Shown: positions 1-11,897 of the stretch, one piece after another | Layout of the letters: every line of letters starts with the position of its first letter | How positions within the stretch are numbered: position 1 is the stretch's first letter | Notes under the pieces: generated by a model | Told to the model about the DNA's origin: nothing | Seen by the model: only the letters and a program-made list of their open reading frames with translations | The model's database searches: none | Made by a program: the position numbers and the translations under genes | DNA from: Pezizomycotina sp. ARF18 | Lineage: Eukaryota > Ascomycota | DNA: 64,000 nt | Direction: 5' to 3' | Assembly: GCA_002224055.1 (NCBI GenBank) | Contig: AZLU01000015.1 | Location: 161,001-225,000 of the forward strand

Positions 1-1440
1 GATTCGCTACCGGTTAAGAGAAAAAGACCTCAAAGGACCTATTCGAAGATGAACGCAAATAATCACGATGAAACGACGAAACGAGAGTTGGAGATCGATA
101 GGCGTAGGATGAATAATGGTGAGGAATCCTTGCTTTGACAGGAAAGGAATGTCGAGAAAAGAAGCTGCTGGCAGAGACGGAGAGAAAAGGAGAGAGGCGG
201 TGGGGGTTGGTGGGTGATGGTGGTGGCGGATTCCGGCTGCGATGTCGTGCTCGGCAGTGTGGGAACACAAGCAAGGGGGAGAGGACAAGAATAGGAAAAA
301 CAAGGGATGAAAAACAGTAGATAAAAGCAAAGATAGGAAGGAGCCAAAGCGTTAAAAAAAATCCCACACACTAACGCTCTTAAGAGGGAGGGCAGCTTAT
401 ATGAGGTACACGATAGAAAGAAATGCAGTAAAAGATTGATTGAAAAGAATACCCAGTTCCTGAGTACGAACGATGAACAGTTTTGTACTGTACTTGTAAC
501 TTGTAGCAGGATAAAAAAAAAAGACGGATATGCGAAAACCGGAGGACAAGCAATTCAAAGGGGAAAAGCGAGGAGCTTAAAAAAAAAAAAAAAAAAATTT
601 TTTTGGAGGCTCTGAAAGGTCATGTGACAGGGCGCTAAATAAGGTAATTCTTGTTTCGCGCTCGACCCCGTGCAATAGGTGCATATGCTTGTCTCGATAG
701 CCTTGCGATATATGGAGTATAGTGGGTTCAAAATCCTTGATATAAGAATATTAGTGTTATTAATGATTCATAAGATGTCCCTTTGAATCTGAGCTCATAA
801 TTCTTGATGTATTTGAAAGATGACTATTTTCTCGAAATATAAGAATGAAAAACCTGATATCGTTGTATTGCATTCATTGTCTAGAGTGCACTGAGGATAC
901 CGAATTTTTAACATCTATAGGTTTCTACCTACAGCCTCGAATATTCCCTATGTTCTAGTCTTCCTTGTAAGCTCGTCCATTCAATGAGGTATTATTATTC
1001 GGCAGCCTTCTACACACCTATAGGATCTATTGCGTTGGAAAGAATCTTTTACCTTGCAAGAAACTAAACGGCAGCAAATGGTGTACACATGTATGTACAA
1101 GTCTGCATTGCTACTGCGTAAGTATTGACATGAGCTTCTATATACGTTAGGGATGCATGAGATGTGCAGCTAAGCGCCTCTTAGCGCCGCTGTGATTCCT
1201 ATTTGGCAACCTTTATGAGCTTGTGATTTGAGGCCGATGCAGTATTGAGGCTCGCGCGCAACGAATAGGATGTCGAGCCAATGAACGCAAGTTATACTAC
1301 AGCCTTGCTATCTCCGATGTAGGCATGGGATGTATTATAGAGGTAAGACAGTAGGATAGGATGAATTCGTATTTATATCTGGCTTGACTCCCACCAGGGC
1401 ATGCCTATGAGAAGACCATGATGAATCTCAAGATACTGTT
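1..1440. other. gene-free flank, unassigned
   Basis: No supported gene. The first 370 bases contain overlapping open frames in several registers on the minus strand, with low-complexity Ser/Pro/Phe-rich translations that look like no known family, so they are not called. A run of 19 A followed by 7 T lies at 579-604. From about 1140 to the start of the next gene the sequence is related to the flank of the third copy of the 1.5-6.4 kb family (about 5060-5260), for example the segment around 1238-1270. The duplication therefore includes upstream DNA. Confidence 0.5.
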
Positions 1441-1479
1441 TTATTTCAAAGGTAAATATAAAGCAGAGGTGAAAAGTAT

Positions 1480-2362
1480 TAGCCTACGACGAGTTGCAAT
1501 ATGGAGAACATACGCTTTATCTACGACGTTCTCGGAATGGCCAAGCGTACAGTAATCTGCCGTCTTGCACTATCGGCAGCCAAGGTAAAACCATTGTCGA
1601 CAGCCACCTGTGGCCAATCGAACAGTACGGATATTCTCTCGGGGTAAACGATCTGGAAATCGAGAATGCTCTCCATTTAGGTACGGGTTTTGAAGATCTG
1701 CTTGTGGTCCTGCTAGAGCCATGCGGGAGGGAATGGATTAATTCTTTCGAAGAACTTGTCGAGGAAGATGGGGAAAATACCTCCACCTGCGTGAACGACG
1801 CTCTCAAGTTTGCCTTCAAGGGTCGGCGCGATATATATAATACAAGCGTCATCGACATTCGTTCGTTTCGACCCGATCACCGCCGACGTAAAGAGTCAGT
1901 GACCGAACGGGCAGAGAACGACAGCGAAGCTTACACCGCATTTGTCGACGCTGTATATCTCAAACAGCCGAAAGTGGTCATCGTCTGTCAGTGTGACAGG
2001 GATGGAATACAGAATGGCATGCCCAAGGTTTCTGCTCTTCCGTTGCAACAAGTGGGAAGCTCTTTGGAGGGTTAGTAGGAGATAAGAACCCCGCTACTGG
2101 GGATATCGAGAATGGGCACCAAATGACGATCGTCAAGAGCTTTCACCCTTCTTACTTTCGCAGGGCGAAAGATGTACCGAGGTCCGTACAGCAAGCACGG
2201 CGGGAACTATTCAGGGCGACGTTGTGGTTGCTGCAAACGAACTGGCTGGGAGGAGGTTACAGGCACAGGTCTAAATAATCTCAGATCCAAAGCGCTAGCG
2301 TTAGAGAATGAAGCCGATGGACTTATCGATGCCTTTGCGGCTTTGCGCACGACTGATTAAGT
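1480..2362 (+). CDS. unknown family protein, copy A (UDG-like motifs)
   Basis: First of three related copies in 1.5-6.4 kb. About 280 residues can be followed, with a frame break near 2075. Visible blocks are NDLEIENAL, LLVVLLEPCGRE, RRDIYNTSVIDIR, PKVVIVCQCDRDGIQNG, NGHQMTIVKSFHPSYFRR and a closing block like VVAANELAGRR, reached by another shift near 2220. The pair 'hydrophobic strand + EPxGRE' and 'HPSYF.R' resembles motifs 1 and 3 of the uracil-DNA glycosylase-like superfamily, with the PKVVIVC strand where those proteins have a Rossmann-like strand. That is inference from motif shape. The start is uncertain: no ATG begins the conserved frame, and an intron or shift near 1475-1495 is possible. 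Function unknown. Confidence 0.5.
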
Positions 2363-2365
2363 GGG

Positions 2366-2563
2366 ATGAATTGCCAACACTTAATCATCTTAGGCAAGCG
2401 CTGCGCAATCTGTAACGCGGAGGGATTCACGCACTACCGGTTGACAATATTCGAAAAAGGGAGTTTGGTCGAGACTAAGTTGCTAAAGTCATATTTGCCC
2501 GTTGCGGTAGATATAACCGCTGGCTCATGTCTACATATTGCTCATTGCTTAGATAGTTGTTGA
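2366..2563 (+). other. conserved block downstream of copy A
   Basis: A short open stretch with CAICN and SLVETKLLKSY. Related sequence follows copy B on the minus strand (2815-3012, with SLIETILCGD) and copy C on the plus strand (about 6461-6540, with SLFDIKLLQNY). It always lies just downstream of the family gene in the same orientation. It may be a C-terminal exon, a separate small gene, or simply part of the duplicated unit. No domain recognised. Confidence 0.35.
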
Positions 2564-3008
2564 AAGGATGGACTTGCTTACATATTTTTCGATCCAATCC
2601 CCTTTCTTATTCATTCGTTCATTTAGTCGTTCTGGCAAGAGAGACTTCTGTATTTCAAAGCTTTTTAAAACAATAATTCTCCTTACTTTCCCAACTATTT
2701 CTCACTTCTATAGGTCATTTCAAAGTAAACATAGTACTGCTAACATTATGGTAGTCTAGCTTGCGTATATAAATATTACCGCTTAATAATTTTTGCTTTG
2801 TGAATACATTGACTCTATTTGAAGTTAAATACATGCCCATTTCTGGTTACTATATCGCCGCACAGTATAGTCTCGATCAAACTTTCCTCTAATGACCAAA
2901 CGATGCTTCGGATTCCACGCAATTTGCGACCGGCAATCCCTGGAATGTGCGTATGTGAACATCCCGAGTTCACACCCAAAACTCCAATGGTACGCGAAGT
3001 CTTAGGTT

Positions 3009-3846
3009 TCAATATCTACGAAACATGTTTCTGAACGATTCCCTTCTGCTCGCCTCGATGTCAGCCTTGAGAGTGTATACTCCATTGCCCACGAAACGGC
3101 GACCAACGAGCTCGTTCGCCGCAATCACGAACGTAGCCTCGAATAGGAACCTCAAAAGTTCCGCAATCTCCTCATCTTCCTTCCAGAGGAACTGCCCCGG
3201 TGGAAGCTCTTGATAACTGTCGTTTCGTGGCCATTGGGCATCGTCCACCTCTGTCGGGACCCAATTTGATCCTTCGACGAACACAGCATCCTCTCCATGC
3301 CGTTGTCTACCCCCTCCCAGTCGCAATGGCAGACGAGAATAACCTTTGGTTTGAGTTCGTTTAAAGTTCTGTTAAGCACGGCATAGGCTTTCCTGTCGTT
3401 TTCCAACATTGTTTTTTTGCCGTGGATACTGGCATCATCCTCTCTTTGGGAACGCGGCCGCAACGGTCGACTATCTAAAACCACGGTATTGAAAATATCG
3501 CGCTGGTTCTTGAAGGCGTATCCGAGAGTCTCGTGTACAGCGTTTAAGGTGTTATCGACTTCAGACTCCAAAATGTCACAAACTCATCCTCGGACTCCCT
3601 TTCACTGGGCTCCTGGAGTATGATAACCAGGTCGCCAGACCCAATCGCTAACTCTAGGCAGTTATCTATCTCCAAATCGGTAGCGTCGATCGACCGACCG
3701 TGTTCTAATAGCGCTTGCAGGTGAACTTTGGTGGCAGGTCCTCCTCGGCTGCGGACAACACAGTCGTCGAGATTATGTTCCGAGGTATACCTGCTGACCT
3801 GTTCGATGTTAAAGGCTATCTCGTTTGCGTTGTATCTGTTTGCCAT
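3009..3846 (-). CDS. unknown family protein, copy B (UDG-like motifs)
   Basis: Inverted relative to copies A and C. It starts at MANRYNANEIAF (ATG at 3846) and shows ATDLEIDNCLEL, LVIILQEPSERE, QRDIFNTVVLDSRPLRPR, KPKVILVCHCDWEGVDNGM, NGHETTVIKSFH, then FEATFVIAANELVGRR and a C-terminus rich in Arg. Two single-base breaks interrupt it, near 3555 and near 3200. The second falls in the HP motif, where one extra C would restore SFHPGQF. With both repaired the protein is about 275 residues and collinear with copy A over its whole length, so it is probably a real gene. Cellular role unknown; the UDG-like resemblance is inference. Confidence 0.5.
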
Positions 3847-5060
3847 CCTGGATGAGCCCGGCCGTACTGAGGAGAATATCAAAACCTGCTCTCTTTCCTT
3901 TTTTTTAAAAAAAAAAATAAATAAATAATAATCGTTCAATGAAGTAAACGTTTCTCGTAGCTACCAGCGCTGGATAGAACAATAGAGTCATCCGCCATCT
4001 TATAATAAAAAGGTGCGGGAAACGAGGCTGGCCGGCTGTAGGCTTCAAAAAATTCCTACCATTCTCATTCGTTGATTTGTATCCCTGCGTCTCCACTTAA
4101 TCACAAGCCCGAGCAAGCAAACGCCGAGGCCATTTGCCGCGCTTGAATGTCTGCGCGAAGCTGAAAGGGCAACCTCTGGTATTGGTAAGTAACACTTTGT
4201 ACGCCACCGTCCCGTCAATGCCGCAAGGGATCAATCGCTTCTATTGTCTCCATATTGAATAATCGTTCTTATTTGATTTATAACTTCCTTTACCAAGCGT
4301 AGACGGCTTAGCAGTAGTATCTCAATAGCTTTACCTCGCGTTTATAAGTAGTATTTATTACCCTACGAGCTTTCCCCTTCTTTTGTTTTATTTCGTTTGG
4401 AGCGGTGACTATAGAACAAGATATTCGAAAAAAAGAAAGCTATAGTATTTTGTATACCTCCGTCATCCAGGTCAATAGCTTTATGACTACCTTTAATGAC
4501 TAGATTTTCCGACATATCATTACCTGATCCATGACTCATGAAGCTCTTTGCATGCATTTGAACTCAGTAGCCTACTGCGTTCGAGAATTACTTCTTCCGT
4601 TAAAATTTCAGAACAAATAACTAGTTCTATTGGTCTGTATTCAGGCGTGCTTGCGGTCGACGGCCTCCTAACTTCGATAAGTTTCCCTTTACCATACCAA
4701 AGATTCCATATAATACGACGCTTTGATCTTCCTCATGCATTCGATGGTAGATTTCATTAAGCTTCTCTGGCCGTAGTATCTGTTACGGTAAAAAGACGTA
4801 TTGTCCTGTAAAAAAATAACGAGCAACTAGTAATATACAGTATAACACCACGAATACTAGATAAGAGCCAGCTCTTGCAAACAAATCCCCACTTATATTA
4901 CACCTATTACAAATCCTGTGCTGTAAGCCTGATGCAAGTGACCAATTTCTATCTTACAACGAGTTTTTATACAAAAGACTACAGTGCATTGACTAGAATG
5001 CCCCGGCTGCCCTTTGTCATTTTCGAGTGTACAAGTTGCGTAACGTATTGACCCGAATTT
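3847..5060. other. gene-free spacer between copies B and C
   Basis: AT-rich sequence with only short open frames that lack recognisable motifs. Nothing supported. Confidence 0.4.
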
Positions 5061-5469
5061 CCATATACAGCCTCGAGTCTCCACATATCGAGCCAGAAGT
5101 ACCCTGAGGTGTGCAGCTGAGTGCTAATATAATTCACCTCTTTGACATTTTTTTCATGGGCTTATAAATTGGATACAGACGCAGTATTGATGTTCGCGCT
5201 TAAGCGAATAGGAACCTCGCACCGCTAAATACAGTTATACTACTTGCAGCCTTGTCAATGCAATATAGGGTACAGAATAAAAAAAGAGGTGGAGTAGATA
5301 CAAAGGGAGAATATGGGTATATTTTATATATGTATCTAGCCCTATCTCTAGCAAATTGTATAAATGGTAAAAATATGTTAAGCCTTAGTATTAGAACTCT
5401 ATTTTTCAAAAATCCAAAGAAACTTAACCTATTATAGTTATATCTCCTAAATGGCAAAGGTATCCTTCG

Positions 5470-6334
5470 ACTGCGAGCTGCTTAAAGACGGCTATATAGA
5501 GAGTTCTCTGTTTGAATGTACTATTGGAATTTGAGGTGCCAGAATTGTTAGTAGCCACTTAACCCCGATTTTAGAGAATGGACGATCTATGGGCCAATAG
5601 CCGCGAGCTTCAAAACTGCCTATCATTAAATACTGGTTATGATGACATCGTCGTGATCCTACTAGAACCGAGCGGAAGGGAATATAAGCACACCTTCTAG
5701 GAAATCCTCGGAATCCCCGGCGGGAAAAAGAGGATAATACCTTAACGCGCATTAACATGGCTCTGAAATAAGTTTCAAAAAAAACGGGATACATATAACA
5801 CTATAGTTATGTATATTTGCCCTTTTAGATGTCTTTGGCGATGACGTAAGGACCCGGAGGGCTGGGAAAGGATGAGAACGATGGAGAAGTGTATGATGTG
5901 TTTCTGAACGGTTCTGCCGACTAAGGCCGAAGGTGGTCCTAGTATGCCAATGCGACCAGAAAGGAATTATAAATGCATGCCGGAAGCACTATGTTCGGGC
6001 GTCTCAGCGAGTGGGAATCTTGTGGTGCGGCCATGATAACGGCCACAGCTTCACCACTGTACAGAGTTTTCATCCGTCTTACTTCTTAAGGGCCGATGAC
6101 GAAACCCAGACGACTCGAAACGCGCGGTGGTTCCTCTGGCTGGCCACATTCGTGGTCGCCGCTAATAAGCTTGCTGGACGAAAGGTTACAGGCAAAGGGA
6201 TATCGACACTCATTTCGCTGGCATTGGGGCCCCAGATACTCCCGCCTATACCTCAATCAATTGGCAGCACCCCCAGCTCTCAAAGCAAGGAAGATGACGA
6301 ACTCGTCCTTGATTTTAAAGGTCTCGGTATTTAA
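5470..6334 (+). pseudogene. copy C of the unknown family, decayed
   Basis: The N-terminal half is recognisable (FECTIGI, RELQNCLSLNTGYDD, VVILLEPSGREYKHTF) but carries in-frame stops. One falls where copy A has the Ser-Gln after CTIG, and another directly after KHTF where copy A reads EELVEE. The C-terminal half from about 5933 is open for 133 codons and keeps VLVCQCDQKGI, NGHSFTTVQSFHPSYF and ATFVVAANKLAGRK, then an acidic tail ending FKGLGI. Many differences from copy A are C-to-T or G-to-A. Both flanks are also duplicated. Probably a non-functional paralogue, although the intact 3' part could be expressed. Confidence 0.55.
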
Positions 6335-8700
6335 CGAATATAAACGGGGTATTTGTGGTCACTTTTGTCTGTAAAGCTTTGTGGATATTAGTACTACTAT
6401 TATCCTCACACTCTAGAGTATACTAGAGCTTTCGAATATTGAACTTTTCGATTTAGTTCGATGGAAGATAGCAGTTTGTTTGATATTAAATTGCTTCAAA
6501 ATTACTTGGGTTATTCGATACTTCGCAGTGACCCGAGACGGATATGGTTTCAAGATTGTTCACCACTTGTTAGAGGGATAACATACTGGATATATTTGAT
6601 CCATCCCTCTGTAGCTACACCTATCCATTTGTTTCTTGACTCTTTTATTTTCTTTATTTATTTATTTATTTAAATTTTTTTTTTTTTTTTTTTTTTTTTT
6701 GCGGACTAAAAACAATACTTTTAGTACTATTTCCCTAACTATGCAACTAGATTTACTTCTAATACTACAGTAACTGTAACAACAAATAAAACGCAAGGAC
6801 TAATTAATCTTCTACCTGAATCTTATAACAAAACAACTTCCAGAACTTGCTTGAGCTGGTAAAGGGATTGGTCCGATGATCCAGTGTCTTGAAACCCTCT
6901 AAAATAGTAGTATTTCGACTCTTGCCGGTTTCCTCTCACTTCCGTCTATCGATTTAATGCGAGTAAAATCAATTACTGCTTAATTAGTAGCCCTATACAT
7001 TATTGGCACATCGACATTTCGATATTTCTATGAATTCATTATTGATCTCTTTCGTCAATAAAGGGTAGGCGTGCAGCTTTTCTATGAATTGTTTATCGTG
7101 AGAACCAGGTCGAAATTGCGCGGCAGCATATAGTAATGTAGCAGTCATTAAACCGTCAACAAAGCTCATCATCCATAAAAAATAGTCCGGAAAACAGGCC
7201 AAAGGGTTTGGCAAAAAAAAAACATAGAACACTCTTATTCTCGATGGTGCAATGATGAATAACAAGTGAGGAATAGAAACGAGGAAAAAAGAATAGAAGC
7301 AGCGAAAAGAAACGTTCGAAATCCGAGGTTTTATCATAAACTATACGACATGCACGATGAAGCACGCGTTCCTATTCAAATGGGCGAACAGTCCTGCCAG
7401 CGGCGATAGACGCACTTCCGTCTACAGTTAGTTAATGGTTTTTCTGATGTTTATTCTGGACGCTCCTTGGAACTCCTGTTTAAACGGAAGTAGCATATTA
7501 TATAAATCAATCCTCTTGATACAGTATCAGGTATTGATATTCATCGTAAACAAGTCCATACAATTATCGGCCATCAATTCTGTTACCAGCACAACGCCAA
7601 CTATCATAATAAATTTCGCTCCCTCGATCAAGGATAGATTTTTTGGTCTTGAAAATCGACACCAAGAATTATAATAAGGAGAGTTAAAGAAATTAGGTTG
7701 TGAGGTCGCATGAACACCTAGCTAATCTGATAACCAGTATTTTGCGCTCGAAGCGATGTCGAGGAGTGAAGGCATATATGAGTAGAGACAAGATCTATTT
7801 ACCTATATTTCGCAACTATTGAGCTCTGCAGCTTACTGCCATTCCCGAAGTTGGAAGATGCGGAAATCTTGCTAAATACCTTGAGATCGTGTTGAGTGTA
7901 GCAAGCCTTCCGATTCTCGCTCATAGTAGAGGTTGGATAAAATGTAATCCTTATAACACTCACGCGAGATCTTGCGCAATGATGGTTCTTAACACTCGTC
8001 CCTCGATTTTTCACCTCCCCTCGGCAGCTACGGAGATTCCCGTACATCAGTATTAACACCAGGCTTAGTCTCGCCCGGTTAACATAAAATCTTTTATCTT
8101 GCGGTTTTAAAAGATCTAGATTATATGATATTGGAAAGAATGCCTTAGGCGGACCTTGCTCTGCGATGCATCCAGTATCGACTTGGGTTAGGAGAACGCA
8201 TATCACAAACTAACGTTCACTTTCAGCGAGTATCGGTATCATTAAGCACCTAACGTTGTTTCATGATGCATCTGGAATCCTCTTCACGTGAATTAGTATT
8301 CGAATTCATGAAATTAAAACTCGATCGCGTAACCGAGGAATATAGTTTTTGTAATTCCATTTTTAGAAACGTCATTCTCCAAATATCGATTTCGAGGGAA
8401 ACAACTTCGATGGCAGTCACAACTTTCGAGCCCGTACAAGATTGTGTGATGATAAGACGAGCAGAATTAACGAGCTGGATAAGATACGCTTCTAATGCAT
8501 GGGTAGTTTAGGACCATAGGAAAGGTTACTATAGACTGACCGCTCAAAGCTTTTACAGCTATCAACGGTAGCTCCAATTTTACATTCGTAGCATAAGCTG
8601 AATGATATAATCTATCATCAATACGAAAACCTGAGGTACCGAAACAAGTACCTACCTACGCTCGCCCGATAAATTTCTAAGGAAATAATAAAAAAAAACC
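6335..8700. other. gene-free region with poly(T) tract
   Basis: Contains the duplicated downstream block of copy C (to about 6600) and then a run of about 30 T at 6673-6702. Open frames at 6993-7337 and 7799-8206 (minus) and 8263-8511 (plus) have no recognisable motifs and ordinary non-coding composition. No gene is supported. Confidence 0.4.
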
Positions 8701-8719
8701 CTCTTCACCTCGAAGCCTT

Positions 8720-9338
8720 TCACCAAGGGGGAAAAAACGAACGAAACTCACCGTGGGCCACTAAGGTCCATAACCTATCTAAAGGCTCAGACGAGCGGAT
8801 CTGATCACCATAAGTAAACACACAGCTCCGCAGGGTTATCAACCGACAGTGAAAATTTCGCAGGGTGGAGGGAAGGAAAGAAATAGCGTCGATGCGCAGT
8901 CGTGAAATGAGATCCTCGACGTCCGCTGTCACATACTCCACTGCCCACCTGACCTTGTTCGCCGGCAACACATCCGATATATTCTCAGGAGACCCGACAA
9001 GATGTAAAACATTCTCCACATACTGAAGAGAACAATCCCGATAATAGTACCGCTTCGTAAACCGCAATGTGCCGCATTTCGTATATCGTCATGCAAGTCC
9101 GCCCATTGTCAGCATCTCGACTTCGTCAGATACTACTTCCTAACGTTCTTCCGTTCACGACATAGATCCTACAAAGCATATGCGAGGGCCAGAACTCCAA
9201 GATATCAGCCAATTGTAATTCACTATCAAAACGCCACAGATCAGTACCTCCTGGCCGATACTGTAGTACATTCAATGGTCGAAGGAAGAATGATACATTG
9301 TTTTCCAAGCTACAGCGTCCTGGCTCATAGGTCACCAT
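8720..9338 (-). CDS. hypothetical protein fragment
   Basis: Two minus-strand open frames (9338-9126 and 9067-8720) have protein-like composition with regularly spaced Leu, Arg and aromatic residues. Examples are ENNVSFFLRPLNVLQYRP in the first, and CSLQYVENVLHLVGSPENI and VEDLISRLRIDAISFLPS in the second. A frame break or short intron separates them near 9070-9125. The style recalls the variable C-terminal part of fungal F-box proteins, but no F-box is visible and I do not assign a family. It is probably the 3' part of a gene whose 5' part lies in the decayed repeats at 9.37-10.0 kb. Confidence 0.3.
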
Positions 9339-9364
9339 TTATGTAATGTACGTAGAATCTATGA

Positions 9365-10020
9365 GAATAGGATTAACCTCGGTCGTTTCATAGACAACCT
9401 ATGTACGCCTGTTGCGTCAACTCACCTCATAATTCCAAATCCTCGTAACATCGACCTCCAACAAGACTCTACTTGGATATACTCCCGGTAACTGCCCTCG
9501 GAGATATCCTCATAGAGAAAGACTAAACGACCAAAATGTTCACAACCACTCCATACACACGTCAATCCATGGAGTTACGCTAGCTCGGACCCTCTATCGA
9601 TGCTAGATATTTCTGAACAGGCGGGTGAAGTCAACCGCAAGGCTAGTTCAACCGACGTGTAAGATGTATGAACGAGACCGGCTCAGAACATAGCTGCATT
9701 CAAGTTTACCCGCTTCGACTCGCTGGCTGTAGGATCGTACAGATGCGTATGGCATATGCAATAATTCCAAATTCACTCTTGAAGGAAGTCGTAACGCCAT
9801 ACTACCAGCAGATAAAGTATATCCATCAACTCCACCCCATGATTATTAAGCCTTTTAACCGTCCCCGGATAACGCACCATATGAAGAAAGGCTAAACGAG
9901 CGAACTCCTGTAAATGCCCAATTTCCCATACTTATAGGCAAAGAGAGAGAGTGAAGCGATAGCTCGGGCCTTCTCATGCTCCAGGATATTCTTTAACGGG
10001 CGAGTAAGCTGCGAACACAC
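9365..10020. repeat. two diverged tandem copies of a decayed coding segment
   Basis: The blocks at about 9365-9640 and 9690-10015 align in order. Shared words include ATAATTCCAAAT, a 'GA(A)AGACTAAACGA-CGAA' element, and 'TAGCTCGG-CC-TCT' followed about 25 bases later by GGCG(G/A)GT(G/A)A. Read on the minus strand, the right copy gives LTRPLKNILEHEKARAIA and SLSLFAYKYGKLGIYRS before stops, so the source was coding. Both copies are too broken to call genes. Confidence 0.4.
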
Positions 10021-11890
10021 CCCAGATCATGCCAGCCGCCTGCAAGCTCAGCCATCGCTGCTGCACATAGGCTAGAGTTCGTCAAAAGGTAACGAGTCAG
10101 TCAGGGATCACGACGTAGCTAAGCCTTCGCCTCTTTTCGTTCGCCGATTAATATACATGGAACGAGGCAAGGAGCTATAGGCTTCGGCTGTTCCTGTAGA
10201 CGCGGTCAGCATCACGATCGACGATATGAGAAAGTTCTTCTGGTGTTAGTTTTGTTGCATAGCACCACCATAGGAAAAACTTCAAGACATAACAAATGAA
10301 CTGAGCCGTGGACTGATATTACAGTAAAATCTTCACGCACACAAAGGGGGCACTCTTTTCATATCGAGCAAAAGTTTTCAAATGGACATAAATTATACTT
10401 AGTATCGTAAAAGACCATGAACGTATAATCGCTCTACACACCAAAAGCCCACCCATTTCGTACACCTTGCGTCTCATATGGAAGCGCAATGAAAGCTTCT
10501 ACAGCAGCGGCGTATACGTAGTATTTTAAAAACTCTGGTGAAGGTCCTCACGATATACACAAGCATCTAATTACCCTCCGTCCCTCACAGTCCATCATAC
10601 TCCGTGAACAACCTAGCCTCTTCCACTTCCACCATAGCTGAAAATAAACAAAAAGTGAGAACATGAAAGAGTGATAAGACGGAACAATTCTCCTCTTTTC
10701 TCATAAGTAGGCTTAGATTTCCTCAAGAACACCCACCCATCCTAGATATTCATCGAAGCGAAGGCACTTGCGAGCACCATTACCCCTTCGGTATAAAACC
10801 TCCACGATCTTCACCACTCATTGCTCATTCCCATATCCCCCCCTATCGCCTCACCAAATTCATAAATTTGGGAAATTAACAGTAAAACAAAATACCCCAT
10901 ATCTCATATATTCCGCATTCCATAAATAACCCTAATATATCTCTTCACATATGCAGCGCTTGGAAGAGAAAGCGAAGCAACATAAAAACGTGCTTGTCGC
11001 GGTGGCAGTGCTCCCCCCTCCCCAGCCAGGATGTCTCACCACCACCCGGACCGCAGGCAAATCTCGCCATTTAATAATTATTCTATCAATGGGGAGATTA
11101 TAGTATAGGGTAACATTTATTTTTTCGGCACGGATCCCCTCCCGTAATATTATTATTATTACTTGGTCTTAGTATGGATCAATGGGGAAATATAGGGTTG
11201 TGGAAGCGTAAGTGCCGAGTTTTCTAGAGGACATAGGAAGGCTTGATACGGAGTTGATGACAGAGCAAGTTAAGAATACCCATTTGTCGATAACATAGTA
11301 GGTGGAAGGTTACTTTCCCGTCACATGTCTAGTATTTGCAGGTAAAAGGAACGTGATACGGAGTCGATGAGAGAGGATGGCTAAGAATGCCAATTGTCGA
11401 TATCATACTAAGTGGTGGTCAGGTTTTCTCCTCGTTATACAGGCTTGTATTTACTAGTAAAGGAGCGTTATTGGGTTTTTTTTTTATTTTAGCGGGAGAG
11501 TTGTACTTCATATCTTCCGGTGAGAGGGATGGATGGATAAAAGTAGCCAGGGAAATGTGTATCGTAGTTTGGACTATATTACGGTTCTTGAATACTTTCG
11601 GAGTCGCTATATTATTGTGAAGTGTTCTTCAAATATAGCGAATAAAAACATGACCAGAAAATGCGCCGCTTCTCCCATGATAATAATCCTTGTAATCATC
11701 GTGTAAGGCAAATCACGAAGGGGAGGAATGCAAATATCGTCATGAAAGTATTTTAGTATTGACAAGTTATATAGATATATAGTATTTACAAAAGTGAGGT
11801 ATCATCGTGATTAAACCAAAGCCCGTGATCTAAAAAAAAAAAAAAATATCAAATCCCCAAAGCTCAAACCCAGAAACAAAATCTTTTTTG
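10021..11890. other. gene-free region
   Basis: No supported gene. Two related segments at about 11215-11300 and 11335-11420 share 'TGATACGGAGT(T/C)GATGA-AGAG', 'AAGAATGCC/ACCC' and 'TTGTCGATA', a local duplication of roughly 120 bp. The open frame at 11387-11620 overlaps this repeat and has no recognised motif. Confidence 0.4.
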
Positions 11891-11897
11891 AAAAATT

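Noticed and set aside
14-371. Three overlapping minus-strand open frames of about 100-117 codons
   Set aside because: They overlap in different registers on the same strand, are low complexity and show no family motif; probably a stop-poor pyrimidine-rich stretch.
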